From Lachnospiraceae bacterium (lineage in GTDB: Bacteria; Bacillota_A; Clostridia; Lachnospirales; Lachnospiraceae), in assembly GCA_017416505.1 (NCBI GenBank), contig JAFQCI010000151.1, forward strand, positions 1 to 24,145: a DNA stretch of 24,145 nt, given 5' to 3'. The notes under the pieces are model-generated. The model was not told the DNA's origin. It saw only the letters and a program-made list of their open reading frames with translations, and did not search any database. Both the position numbers and the translations under genes were made by a program. Positions 14,829 to 22,043 of this stretch are shown here, piece by piece (the first letter of the stretch is position 1; each line of letters begins with the position of its first letter).

Positions 14829-15794
14829 TTACCACTCAATCAAACTTGCTCCCCAGGTAAGACCTCCGCCAAAACCGGAAAGTACAAGTTTATCGCCTTC
14901 CTGCAATAATCCTTTTTTATTTAATTCATCTAATAAAATCGGAATCGAAGCAGATGAGGTATTTCCATACCGTTCTACATTCATCGGTATCTTATCCATG
15001 GAAACATTTAGACGCTTCGCTACAGAACTTAAAATTCTTTGGTTTGCCTGATGCAGTACAAAATACTTGATATCCTCCGTAGTTACTTTGGCTTTTTCCA
15101 TAACCTGAGTAACACATTCCGGCACAGTCTTAACCGCAAACTTAAATACTTCCTGACCTTCCATCTTTATGTATTCCAATTCAGAACCCTTAAGGAACAA
15201 ATTATTCATAGGTCTGCATTTACAGGTAAGTGCATCCTTTTTCTTTCCATCTGCTCCCATCACCATTTCATAAGAGCCAGTTTCACTTGCAGTCACCACA
15301 ACTGCACCTGCTCCATCACCAAATAATACACAGGTACTTCTATCTTCCCAGTCAATGGTTTTCGAAACGGTTTCCGCACCAATCACCAAAATGTTCTTAT
15401 AAAGTCCTGAAGCAATATAAGCATGGGCAGTATTTAAGGCAAATACAAAACCTGAACAGGCTGCATTTAAATCCATACCTACTGCATGAATTGCTCCAAT
15501 GGCTTCTTGAACTTCACAGGCAACGTTAGGTAATACCTGGTCCGGGGACATAGTTGCAAGTAAAATCAAATCTATCTCTTCCGGTGAAATACCTGCATCC
15601 TCTACTGCAGCTTTCGCAGCCATGGATGCCAGATAAGCAGTTTCTTCCTTCTCATTATCAACGATTCTTCGTTCCTTAATTCCTGTCCGGCTGCTTATCC
15701 ATTCGTCATCTGTATCTACAACTTTCGCTAAGTCATCGTTTGTTACTACGTGTAAAGGAAGATAGCTTCCTGTTCCAATAATCTTCGATGTCAT
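14829..15794 (-). CDS. fabH: 3-oxoacyl-ACP synthase III
   Basis: FabH condenses an acyl-CoA primer with malonyl-ACP to start fatty-acid synthesis. From the ATG at 15794 the product has 321 residues, the normal length, and starts MTSKIIGTGSYLP. The catalytic triad is visible: Cys113 (DLNAACSGFVFAL), His248 (VLHQANQRIL) and Asn278 (RYGNTSSASIP). The C-terminal GFGGGLTWGASLI is also typical. GGGAG precedes this ATG; an in-frame ATG ten codons upstream (15824) lacks a good site. No other fab genes are adjacent, so it forms a single-gene unit with its own promoter and terminator. Confidence 0.96.
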   Translation of the reverse strand: MTSKIIGTGSYLPLHVVTNDDLAKVVDTDDEWISSRTGIKERRIVDNEKEETAYLASMAAKAAVEDAGISPEEIDLILLATMSPDQVLPNVACEVQEAIGAIHAVGMDLNAACSGFVFALNTAHAYIASGLYKNILVIGAETVSKTIDWEDRSTCVLFGDGAGAVVVTASETGSYEMVMGADGKKKDALTCKCRPMNNLFLKGSELEYIKMEGQEVFKFAVKTVPECVTQVMEKAKVTTEDIKYFVLHQANQRILSSVAKRLNVSMDKIPMNVERYGNTSSASIPILLDELNKKGLLQEGDKLVLSGFGGGLTWGASLIEW

Positions 15795-15840
15795 TTCCGC
15801 TCCCATCTGTGTATCCATACACATCTAATTCTTTATTCAC

Positions 15841-15880
15841 ATGATACTGTCATCAAAAAATATCTGACTCCTAGTATCAT
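15841..15880 (-). promoter_or_regulatory. Inverted repeat in the fabH leader
   Basis: ATGATACT (15841-15848) and AGTATCAT (15873-15880) are exact reverse complements and enclose a 4-bp inner pair GTCA/TGAC. The structure lies in the 5' leader between the predicted promoter and the fabH start. No T-run follows. It might bind a lipid-synthesis regulator or shape the leader RNA; I do not recognise a FapR or FabT box. Confidence 0.35.
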
Positions 15881-15895
15881 TACATTCTTACACAA

Positions 15896-15925
15896 AGTAT
15901 AATATATCTTTCTAAATACTGTCAA
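15896..15925 (-). promoter_or_regulatory. Sigma-A promoter for fabH
   Basis: A perfect -35 TTGACA (15925-15920) is followed by an 18-base spacer and the -10 box TATACT (15901-15896). The predicted start near 15889 gives a leader of about 95 bases containing the inverted repeat described separately. Confidence 0.75.
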
Positions 15926-15952
15926 GAATTTTCTATCCCTGCTGATTTCGTA

Positions 15953-16558
15953 TTACTCAATATCCATCTCATAATTTATGGCATAGGTTTCAATTAAGTC
16001 CCAGATTTCATCTCTGCCCTGCTTTGTCAGGCTGGAAAAAGGTACAATCGGAGTTTCTTCTCCTGTTTCTAAAGTAGTGCGAATTAAATCCACCTGTTTT
16101 TTTACCTGGCTACGTTTTATTTTGTCCAATTTCGTAGCAATGATAATAGGATTATATCCATTTTCCACAATCCAGTGATACATCAAAGTATCATTATCCG
16201 AAGGTTTATGTCTTATATCCAAAAGTAAAAATACCAGTCTTAATTGTTTCGAAGTATGAAGATATTTCTCAATTAATTTTCCCCATTTCGCCCGAATTTC
16301 CACGGAAACCTTCGCATACCCATACCCCGGAAGGTCTACAAAATATACATCCTGATTCACTCTATAGTAATTTATAGTCTGGGTTTTCCCTGGCTGGGAA
16401 GAGGTTCTCGCAAGACTTTTCCGGTTCATTAATGCATTAATCAATGAAGATTTTCCTACATTGGACTTTCCCGCAAAAGCCACCTCCGGAAACTGATTTT
16501 CCGGCAATTTACTTGTAATTCCACAAACTGTTTCCAATTCAACATTTTTAATTACCAT
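15953..16558 (-). CDS. engB: Ribosome-biogenesis GTPase EngB (YsxC)
   Basis: EngB/YsxC is an essential small GTPase that acts in assembly of the large ribosomal subunit. The 201-residue product has G1 AGKSNVGKSS (29-38), the G2 threonine region GKTQTINYY, G3 DLPG (75-78) and G4 ATKLDK, all in order. The ATG at 16558 follows AGAGG at 9 bases; an upstream in-frame ATG at 16645 would add 29 residues that read through the clpX terminator hairpin and is rejected. It is the last gene of tig-clpP-clpX-engB; the lonA gene often found before engB in Clostridia is absent here. Confidence 0.95.
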   Translation of the reverse strand: MVIKNVELETVCGITSKLPENQFPEVAFAGKSNVGKSSLINALMNRKSLARTSSQPGKTQTINYYRVNQDVYFVDLPGYGYAKVSVEIRAKWGKLIEKYLHTSKQLRLVFLLLDIRHKPSDNDTLMYHWIVENGYNPIIIATKLDKIKRSQVKKQVDLIRTTLETGEETPIVPFSSLTKQGRDEIWDLIETYAINYEMDIE

Positions 16559-16591
16559 CTTTCTCTTCCTCTCTTTTGGTATGTAACTCCT

Positions 16592-16647
16592 ATAAATAAA
16601 AATGGAACAGCTTTTGCCAAGGCAAATATTACTCAACTGTTCCATTT
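16592..16647 (-). terminator. Terminator after clpX
   Basis: On the minus strand AAATGGAACAG (16647-16637) pairs with CTGTTCCATTT (16610-16600), followed by TTTTTATTTA. The loop holds a second perfect hairpin TTTGCC/GGCAAA. It lies between clpX and engB, so it probably reduces rather than wholly stops transcription into engB. Confidence 0.75.
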
Positions 16648-16684
16648 ATATTTTTAGATTTTTAAATCCTTAAGAATTTTTCTG

Positions 16685-17983
16685 TTAAACACTTTCACGT
16701 TCAATTTGAGCGCGTTTCTTTGCTACAGGGTCTTTCTTCTTTGCTGCCTTCTTTTCATCGTATTCAATAATGGCATCCGCATGATTTTCAACCATATCCT
16801 TTGTAATGATACATTTTGAAATGTTATCATCAGAAGGAATTTCATACATTAAATCCATCACTACAGATTCAATGATAGAACGAAGTCCTCTGGCTCCTGT
16901 ATTACGTTCCATTGCTAATCTTGAAATTGCCTTTAATGCTTCTTCTTCAAACTCTAATTCTACATCATCCAATTCAAATAATCTTTGATATTGTTTTACC
17001 AATGCACTCTTAGGTTCGCATAAAATACGCACCATAGCAGTTTCATCTAATGAATCCAGGGAAGCGGTCACAGGAACACGACCAACAAATTCCGGAATCA
17101 AGCCAAATTTCACATAATCCTGTGGAGTTACCTGCTTGAACCATTCACCCACATTTTGTTCTTTTTTATCTTTGATAGTGGAATTAAATCCGATGGATTT
17201 TTCACCCAATCTTGCCTCAATGATTTTCTCCAATCCGTCAAAGGCACCACCACAGATAAACAGAATGTTTGAGGTATCAATCTGAATAAATTCCTGTTGC
17301 GGATGCTTTCTTCCTCCTTGTGGTGGAACGGAAGCTATGGTTCCTTCGATAATCTTTAACAATGCCTGTTGCACACCTTCACCGGATACGTCCCTTGTAA
17401 TGGATGTGTTTTCGCCTTTTCTTGTAATCTTATCGATTTCATCGATATAAATAATACCACGTTCTGCACGTTCAATATCATAATCTGCTGCCTGAATAAT
17501 CTTTAACAGGATATTTTCAACGTCTTCACCAACATAACCTGCCTCTGTTAAAGTAGTAGCATCTGCAATCGCAAATGGTACATTTAATAACTTAGCAAGG
17601 GTCTGAGCAAGATAAGTTTTACCAGAACCTGTAGGTCCAATCATAATAATATTACTTTTTTGCAATTCTACATCAAAACTCTTGTCTGACATAATACGTT
17701 TATAGTGATTATAAACTGCTACAGAAAGTACTTTCTTCGCATCATCCTGACCAATCACATATTCATCCAAGAATTCTTTAATCTGCTTTGGCTTTAGCAG
17801 ATTAATTTCTGCGGATTCCATATCATCATCTAAAAATTCATCCTCTAAAATGCCATTACAGATTTCGATACATTCATCACAAATATAAACATTATTTGCA
17901 CCAGCAATAATTTTTCGAACCTGCTCCTGGGACTTATTACAAAAGGAACATCTCACCTTTGAATCTTCCTTACGATTTGCCAT
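16685..17983 (-). CDS. clpX: ATP-dependent Clp protease ATPase subunit ClpX
   Basis: ClpX is an AAA+ unfoldase that feeds substrates to ClpP. The 432-residue product has the N-terminal zinc site Cys12, Cys15, Cys35, Cys38, Walker A GPTGSGKT (116-123), Walker [10 protein letters not shown], the pore-loop segment AGYVGED, sensor-2 GARGLR, and the IGF loop EKSIGFNS that docks on ClpP. The C-terminus is lysine-rich ([16 protein letters not shown]). It lies 40 bases after clpP with a good AGGTG site, so the partners are co-expressed. All catalytic features are intact. Confidence 0.98.
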   Translation of the reverse strand: MANRKEDSKVRCSFCNKSQEQVRKIIAGANNVYICDECIEICNGILEDEFLDDDMESAEINLLKPKQIKEFLDEYVIGQDDAKKVLSVAVYNHYKRIMSDKSFDVELQKSNIIMIGPTGSGKTYLAQTLAKLLNVPFAIADATTLTEAGYVGEDVENILLKIIQAADYDIERAERGIIYIDEIDKITRKGENTSITRDVSGEGVQQALLKIIEGTIASVPPQGGRKHPQQEFIQIDTSNILFICGGAFDGLEKIIEARLGEKSIGFNSTIKDKKEQNVGEWFKQVTPQDYVKFGLIPEFVGRVPVTASLDSLDETAMVRILCEPKSALVKQYQRLFELDDVELEFEEEALKAISRLAMERNTGARGLRSIIESVVMDLMYEIPSDDNISKCIITKDMVENHADAIIEYDEKKAAKKKDPVAKKRAQIERESV

Positions 17984-18023
17984 TTTTTCACCTCGATTTC
18001 TCTCAATCTACCTGTCTTTCTTC

Positions 18024-18605
18024 TTAATGACCTTCAATCACCTTATCAATTAAACCATATTCCATGGCTTCTTTCGCACTTAACCAGTTATCTCTGTCTG
18101 TATCAACTTCAATAACTTCCAGTGGCTTTCCTGTATTTTCACTTAACACTCTGTTTAAGTTTGCTTTCGTCTTTAAAATATGTTCTGCTGCAATCTTAAT
18201 GTCACTTGCCTGACCTTGAGCACCGCCTAAAGGCTGATGAATCATGATTTCAGCGTTTGGAAGTGCCATTCTCTTACCCTTGGTACCTCCTGCCAATAAA
18301 AATGCTCCCATACTTGCAGCCATACCTAAACAAATTGTAGATACGTCACATTTAATGTATTTCATAGTGTCATAAATAGCCCAGCCTGCAGTAACAGAAC
18401 CACCAGGACTGTTAATATATAAATTAATGTCCTTACCTGGGTCTTCTGATTCTAAGAACAATAACTGTGCCACTACAAGATTTGCAGTAACTTCATTTAC
18501 TTCTTCCCCTAAAAAGATAATTCTGTCTTTTAATAATCTGGAATAAATATCGTAGGAACGTTCTCCCCTGCTGGTTTGTTCAATGACATAAGGTACTAAA
18601 CTCAT
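18024..18605 (-). CDS. clpP: ATP-dependent Clp protease proteolytic subunit
   Basis: ClpP forms the double-ring serine protease chamber used by ClpX. The 193-residue product has the catalytic triad at the family's standard spacing: Ser98 ([11 protein letters not shown]), His123 (IMIHQPLGG) and Asp172 (DTDRDNW), plus the oxyanion region NSPGGSV. The N-terminus [11 protein letters not shown] fits the axial loop. AAAAGGAGG gives strong initiation. It lies between tig and clpX. No CtsR operator or CIRCE element was recognised upstream, so heat-shock control is not shown by the sequence. Confidence 0.98.
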   Translation of the reverse strand: MSLVPYVIEQTSRGERSYDIYSRLLKDRIIFLGEEVNEVTANLVVAQLLFLESEDPGKDINLYINSPGGSVTAGWAIYDTMKYIKCDVSTICLGMAASMGAFLLAGGTKGKRMALPNAEIMIHQPLGGAQGQASDIKIAAEHILKTKANLNRVLSENTGKPLEVIEVDTDRDNWLSAKEAMEYGLIDKVIEGH

Positions 18606-18646
18606 TTCAACTTCCTCCTTTTACTATATAAAACCCTTTTTATGTA

Positions 18647-18679
18647 GTTAGGATATCCCTATAATAAGGATATCCTAAC
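18647..18679. repeat. Perfect 12-bp palindrome between tig and clpP
   Basis: GTTAGGATATCC (18647-18658) and GGATATCCTAAC (18668-18679) are exact inverted arms around CTATAATAA. No T-run follows on either strand. The total length of 33 bases and the 12-9-12 layout match hairpin 1 of the 143-bp mini-elements, and the ends GTTA...TAAC are shared, but the arms differ and no 8-bp flanking repeat is present. It may be an RNA processing or attenuation site, or a diverged relative. Confidence 0.6.
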
Positions 18680-18701
18680 TGTCAGATTTCATGCAAGATT
18701 T

Positions 18702-19988
18702 TTATACTTCCTTTGCTGCCTCTACAACAAAATCTACTGCCTTTTGAACTGCAGTATCCTTCTTAATCGCATCTTTTTCTGCATCGCCCATTAATTCTTT
18801 TAACTTGTCTAATTCCATCTGGTACATAGAAGCGATGTTTGTAAGTTCTTTTTCTAATTCTTCATCTGATACTGTAATGTTTTCTACTTCCACAATCTTT
18901 TCAAGAACTAATCTTGACTGGATTCTTGCTAATGCCTGTGGCTTGCATTGTTCTTCAAATTTAGCCATAGTTAATCCGGTGAATTGGAAGTATTGTTCCA
19001 ATCTTAATCCCTGATAGCTTAATCTTTGTGCAAATTCATCTACCATTTGCTTAATTGTAGTATCAATCATAGCTTCTGGAATTTCCATAGTTGCATTTTC
19101 AATAATCTTTTCGATTACTTTATCTTCTTTTGCAGCCTTAGCTTCTTTTTCTTTCTTTTCTGCTAATTTGGTCTTAATGTCATTCTTATATTCATCTAAA
19201 GTATCGAATCCACCTACATCCTGAGCAAATTCATCATTTAACTCTGGTAATTCGTTTGCATGAATGCTCTTAATTGCTACCTTAAACATAGCTGGCTTTC
19301 CTGCTAATTCCGGAGCATGGTATTCTTCTGGGAAAGTTACGTTTACTTCCACTTCATCTCCAGTGTTCTTTCCAATTAACTGGTCTTCGAATGTATCAAT
19401 GAAAGAGTGAGAACCGATAACAAGTGGATAATCTTCTCCCTTACCACCTTCGAATGCAACACCATCTACAAATCCTTCGTAGTCAATTACTACTTCATCT
19501 CCGGAAACAACTGCTCTGTCTTCTACTGTAAATGTTCTTGCATTTTGTTCCTGTTCTTTCTTTAATTCAGCTTCAATATCTTCTTCTGTTACTTCTACCT
19601 TTGCTGCCTCTACTTCGATTTCTTTATATTGACCTAAAGTAACTTCAGGTTTTACTGCTACTGTAGCGGTAAAGATAAATGGTTCGCCCTTCTTTGCCTG
19701 AACTACTTCTACTTCTGGTGAAGATACGATTTCTAATTCTGTTTCATCAAATACCTTTGGATATTCGTTTGAAATTACTTCATTTGCAGCATCTTCATAA
19801 AACATCTCTGCACCATACATTTTTTCTAAATAAGCTTGTGGTACTTTACCTTTACGGAAACCTGGAACTGAAATTTGTCCCTTTTGCTTATTATAAACTG
19901 TCTTAATTGCTGCTTCAAAAACATCTGCACCTACTTCTACTGTAAGCTTTGCCATGTTTTTTTCTAATTTTTCTACTGTTAAATTCAT
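18702..19988 (-). CDS. tig: Trigger factor
   Basis: Trigger factor is a chaperone that binds the ribosome at the peptide exit and has peptidyl-prolyl isomerase activity. The 428-residue product has the ribosome-binding signature GFRKGKVP (43-50) in the N-domain, an FKBP-type domain (about 155-240, with VVIDYEGFVDG and PLVIGSHSFIDTFEDQLIG), and the helical C-terminal substrate-binding arms. AGGAGG lies 9 bases before the ATG. It heads the tig-clpP-clpX cluster, a common Firmicutes order linking folding and degradation of new proteins. Confidence 0.97.
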   Translation of the reverse strand: MNLTVEKLEKNMAKLTVEVGADVFEAAIKTVYNKQKGQISVPGFRKGKVPQAYLEKMYGAEMFYEDAANEVISNEYPKVFDETELEIVSSPEVEVVQAKKGEPFIFTATVAVKPEVTLGQYKEIEVEAAKVEVTEEDIEAELKKEQEQNARTFTVEDRAVVSGDEVVIDYEGFVDGVAFEGGKGEDYPLVIGSHSFIDTFEDQLIGKNTGDEVEVNVTFPEEYHAPELAGKPAMFKVAIKSIHANELPELNDEFAQDVGGFDTLDEYKNDIKTKLAEKKEKEAKAAKEDKVIEKIIENATMEIPEAMIDTTIKQMVDEFAQRLSYQGLRLEQYFQFTGLTMAKFEEQCKPQALARIQSRLVLEKIVEVENITVSDEELEKELTNIASMYQMELDKLKELMGDAEKDAIKKDTAVQKAVDFVVEAAKEV

Positions 19989-20109
19989 TCTAAATATCCT
20001 CCTATATGTCTTTTCATGGGTAGAAAATATTATGCATACAACTGTTATATGCTACATAACAAGAACACTTTGGTATTCTTGAATATCTTACACCAATAAT
20101 CATCGTCAC

Positions 20110-20139
20110 ATTATACCATAGATATTTCCAATATGTCTA
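20110..20139 (-). promoter_or_regulatory. Promoter for tig-clpP-clpX
   Basis: A consensus -10 TATAAT (20115-20110) with an upstream TGG extension lies 18 bases from the -35 box TAGACA (20139-20134). The leader to tig is about 115 bases and can form a small hairpin CAAGAA/TTCTTG. Element copy C ends upstream of this promoter and does not interrupt it. Confidence 0.75.
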
Positions 20140-20176
20140 CACTTTTTTAAATTTATTGCAATAAAGTCCCTTGTGC

Positions 20177-20319
20177 GTTACTGTACAGACAGCACCAAAA
20201 CACTTGCTGTTTTGGTGCGTAAGAATATGATTCAGGTGTTCGCAGGCTCCTTTTGCGAAACAAAACTTTAAATGAGCCTGCGAATCGTTACTGTTCACGA
20301 GGTACGAGTGTACAGTAAC
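20177..20319 (-). mobile_element. Three-hairpin mini-element, copy C (143 bp, subfamily 2, reverse orientation)
   Basis: This copy is inverted relative to the others and has perfect 11-bp terminal inverted repeats, GTTACTGTACA (20177-20187) and TGTACAGTAAC (20309-20319). In its own orientation hairpin 1 comes first (20319-20287), then hairpin 2 with the lower stem TTCGCAGGCTC/GAGCCTGCGAA, the linker with CCTGAATCA and TTACG, and hairpin 3 with loop GCAAG. The exact direct repeat CCTTGTGC abuts both ends (20169-20176 and 20320-20327), which is an 8-bp target duplication. It lies between the spore-protein terminator and the tig promoter. Confidence 0.93.
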
Positions 20320-20386
20320 CCTTGTGCTAAAGAAAATAGTAAAAAATCATCACATTTTTCTATTTCGTGCCAAAACCTGCACAACG

Positions 20387-20417
20387 AAAAATGCTGCCAC
20401 AATTGACTGTGGCAGCA
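20387..20417 (-). terminator. Terminator of the spore-protein gene
   Basis: On the minus strand, TGCTGCCACA (20417-20408) pairs exactly with TGTGGCAGCA (20401-20392) around a 6-base loop, and TTTTT follows. It is a textbook intrinsic terminator about 27 bases after the stop codon of the spore-protein gene. Confidence 0.92.
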
Positions 20418-20443
20418 TAACAGTACTGAGGGTACAGTGAAGA

Positions 20444-20665
20444 TTATTCTCCCTGTCTGCTCATTTCTTCTTCCTGTCTTTTAATCATTCTACGAACCAT
20501 CTCTCCACCAACGGAACCGGTTTCTCTTGAAGTAAGGTCTCCGTTATATCCGTTCTTTAAGTTTACACCCATTTCAGATGCAACTTCCATTTTTAATTTG
20601 TCCATAGCACCCTTTGCTTCTGGAACTTCCATACGTCCGTTTTTTGAACCACTTGTGTTTGACAT
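20444..20665 (-). CDS. Alpha/beta-type small acid-soluble spore protein
   Basis: Proteins of this family coat and protect DNA in dormant spores and are degraded at germination. The 73-residue product has the conserved segment KMEVASEMGVNLKNG, with the probable Gpr protease site after Glu31, and the DNA-binding half GDLTSRETGSVGGEMVRRMI. The ATG at 20665 follows AGGAAGG at 8 bases; the GTG three codons upstream overlaps that site. The gene is single and has a strong terminator, as expected for a forespore-specific unit. It shows that the host lineage can probably sporulate. Confidence 0.94.
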   Translation of the reverse strand: MSNTSGSKNGRMEVPEAKGAMDKLKMEVASEMGVNLKNGYNGDLTSRETGSVGGEMVRRMIKRQEEEMSRQGE

Positions 20666-20717
20666 ATAATTCACCTTCCTAGTATTTTTATCGAAAAGCT
20701 CTTGCTTATCGTAATCC

Positions 20718-20724
20718 TAGTATG
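20718..20724 (-). promoter_or_regulatory. Possible sigma-G/F -10 element of the spore-protein gene
   Basis: CATACTA (20724-20718) fits the forespore sigma-G -10 consensus CATANTA and lies about 55 bases before the spore-protein start. No convincing -35 is seen at the usual distance, so the call rests on the -10 and on the gene type. Confidence 0.35.
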
Positions 20725-20775
20725 TGTAAGTGTATTATAATTATTATGGTAAGTTTAGGAAGTAGAACATTCCGC

Positions 20776-21411
20776 TTAATTTTGCATTTCCACTTCCGTT
20801 GCCAAAGTTACTTTATCCTCTGTTTCCTGTTCCTTTTTCGGAGTTTGTTCTTTTATTACCAATCCTTGTGCGATATTTTCGGCAGTTTCCAAATACGAAG
20901 TACCTTCATAATCTTTCGCATCGAAACATTCAATCACTAAATCATAACATTCCATCATAGGATAAAATATCTGATATGCTACCTGTTTTTCATTCACCAT
21001 CATCTCATAAGATAACTTTAGATAGTATCCATACTCTGTATCGATAATACTGCTTTCTACAAAAACAGCCTGCGGATATTTTCCTGCTATTTCTAACATT
21101 TTCGTAGCAGCATACTCACCTAACGCATATTCTTTTGTCATATTTTTTTCCTGGTTACATTCATATCTTAATGTAAGGGAAGAATTCTGTGTTTTTGCCA
21201 ACTGCATCACTTCTTTTGAAGTAATTTCTGTTTCATATTCTTCCGGAACCTGAAATACAACATCATGAAATTGTATTTCCTTCCAGACGATTTCTTCTTT
21301 TTGGGTTTCCGCCGCACTGGATGTGGTACTTCCTATTTCCATCTCATCCGCTGTACACGCAGTCAGGAACATACAAGCTATGAGTCCAAGCAATCTCCAT
21401 ACTTTTTTCAA
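20776..21411 (-). CDS. Predicted lipoprotein, unknown function
   Basis: I do not recognise a family. The N-terminus is a lipoprotein signal peptide: MKKVWR, a hydrophobic core, and lipobox LTAC with Cys19 as the lipidated residue. A Ser/Thr/Glu-rich linker follows (about 20-45), then a globular domain of mixed alpha/beta pattern (about 45-190), reminiscent of small extracytoplasmic domains that contain FHDVVFQVPEEYE, and an acidic tail. It would be anchored on the outer face of the membrane. It lies 14 bases after the signal-peptidase gene and is probably co-transcribed with it. Confidence 0.8.
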   Translation of the reverse strand: MKKVWRLLGLIACMFLTACTADEMEIGSTTSSAAETQKEEIVWKEIQFHDVVFQVPEEYETEITSKEVMQLAKTQNSSLTLRYECNQEKNMTKEYALGEYAATKMLEIAGKYPQAVFVESSIIDTEYGYYLKLSYEMMVNEKQVAYQIFYPMMECYDLVIECFDAKDYEGTSYLETAENIAQGLVIKEQTPKKEQETEDKVTLATEVEMQN

Positions 21412-21425
21412 GTTATCCCTCCTGC

Positions 21426-22001
21426 CTAATCAATGATTCCAATGGATGGGTAGTAACGGAAGAGTACCTTTGCAATGATATCCTCTTCCTTTACAAATTT
21501 ATTCTCCCAATATCTCGAATCCAAGGAATAATTCCGATTATCTCCCATCATAAAATAAGAATCCTCCGGTACAACAAAAGGTCCACATTCTCCCTCGGTA
21601 GTCACAGTAAGATATTCTGATTCATCCAGGATTTCTCCATCAATATAAACATTTCCATCGTAAATCTCTACCGTTTCTCCTGGCATACCAATAATACGTT
21701 TTACATAGGTAACTTCCGGATTATCCGGATAAGGGAAAATCACCACATCTCCCCTTTCCGGCTCTGAAAATGTATAAGCCAGACGAAGTCCGATTAAATT
21801 ATCACCCTTCATAATGGTACTTTCCATGGAGGTGGTTGGTACATTTGCATTAAATAATACTACTTTACTTAAAAACCATCCCAAAAACAGGGCAATGGCA
21901 ATGGTGAAAACCCAGCTTAACAATTCCTTTCCAAAGGAATCTTTGTTTTCCGTATCCTGGTTTTCTTCATTTTGATTCATATTTTCTTTTTCTGGCTTCA
22001 T
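21426..22001 (-). CDS. lepB: Signal peptidase I
   Basis: This membrane-bound serine protease cleaves signal peptides from secreted proteins. After a charged, Asn/Glu-rich cytoplasmic N-terminus (1-27) there is one transmembrane helix (about 28-50). The catalytic Ser58 lies in TTSMESTIMKGD and the catalytic Lys101 in YVKRIIGMPGE; the domain ends with GDNRNYSLDSR. The ATG at 22001 follows GGAG and gives 191 residues. An upstream in-frame TTG at 22040 has no ribosome binding site and is rejected. It lies just after htpG, so the two are probably co-transcribed. Confidence 0.95.
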   Translation of the reverse strand: MKPEKENMNQNEENQDTENKDSFGKELLSWVFTIAIALFLGWFLSKVVLFNANVPTTSMESTIMKGDNLIGLRLAYTFSEPERGDVVIFPYPDNPEVTYVKRIIGMPGETVEIYDGNVYIDGEILDESEYLTVTTEGECGPFVVPEDSYFMMGDNRNYSLDSRYWENKFVKEEDIIAKVLFRYYPSIGIID

Positions 22002-22043
22002 ATTCTCTCCATATACTGTCAACCGCTTATCCTTATTCAAGCA

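Noticed and set aside
16559..16645. 29-residue N-terminal extension of EngB
   Set aside because: It would be translated through the clpX terminator hairpin, lacks a ribosome binding site, and EngB proteins normally begin close to the ATG at 16558.
18606..18640. CtsR or CIRCE heat-shock operator before clpP
   Set aside because: Neither the CtsR heptad repeat nor the CIRCE inverted repeat could be found there or before tig and htpG.
22002..22040. TTG start for signal peptidase I
   Set aside because: No Shine-Dalgarno sequence precedes it, while GGAG precedes the ATG at 22001.
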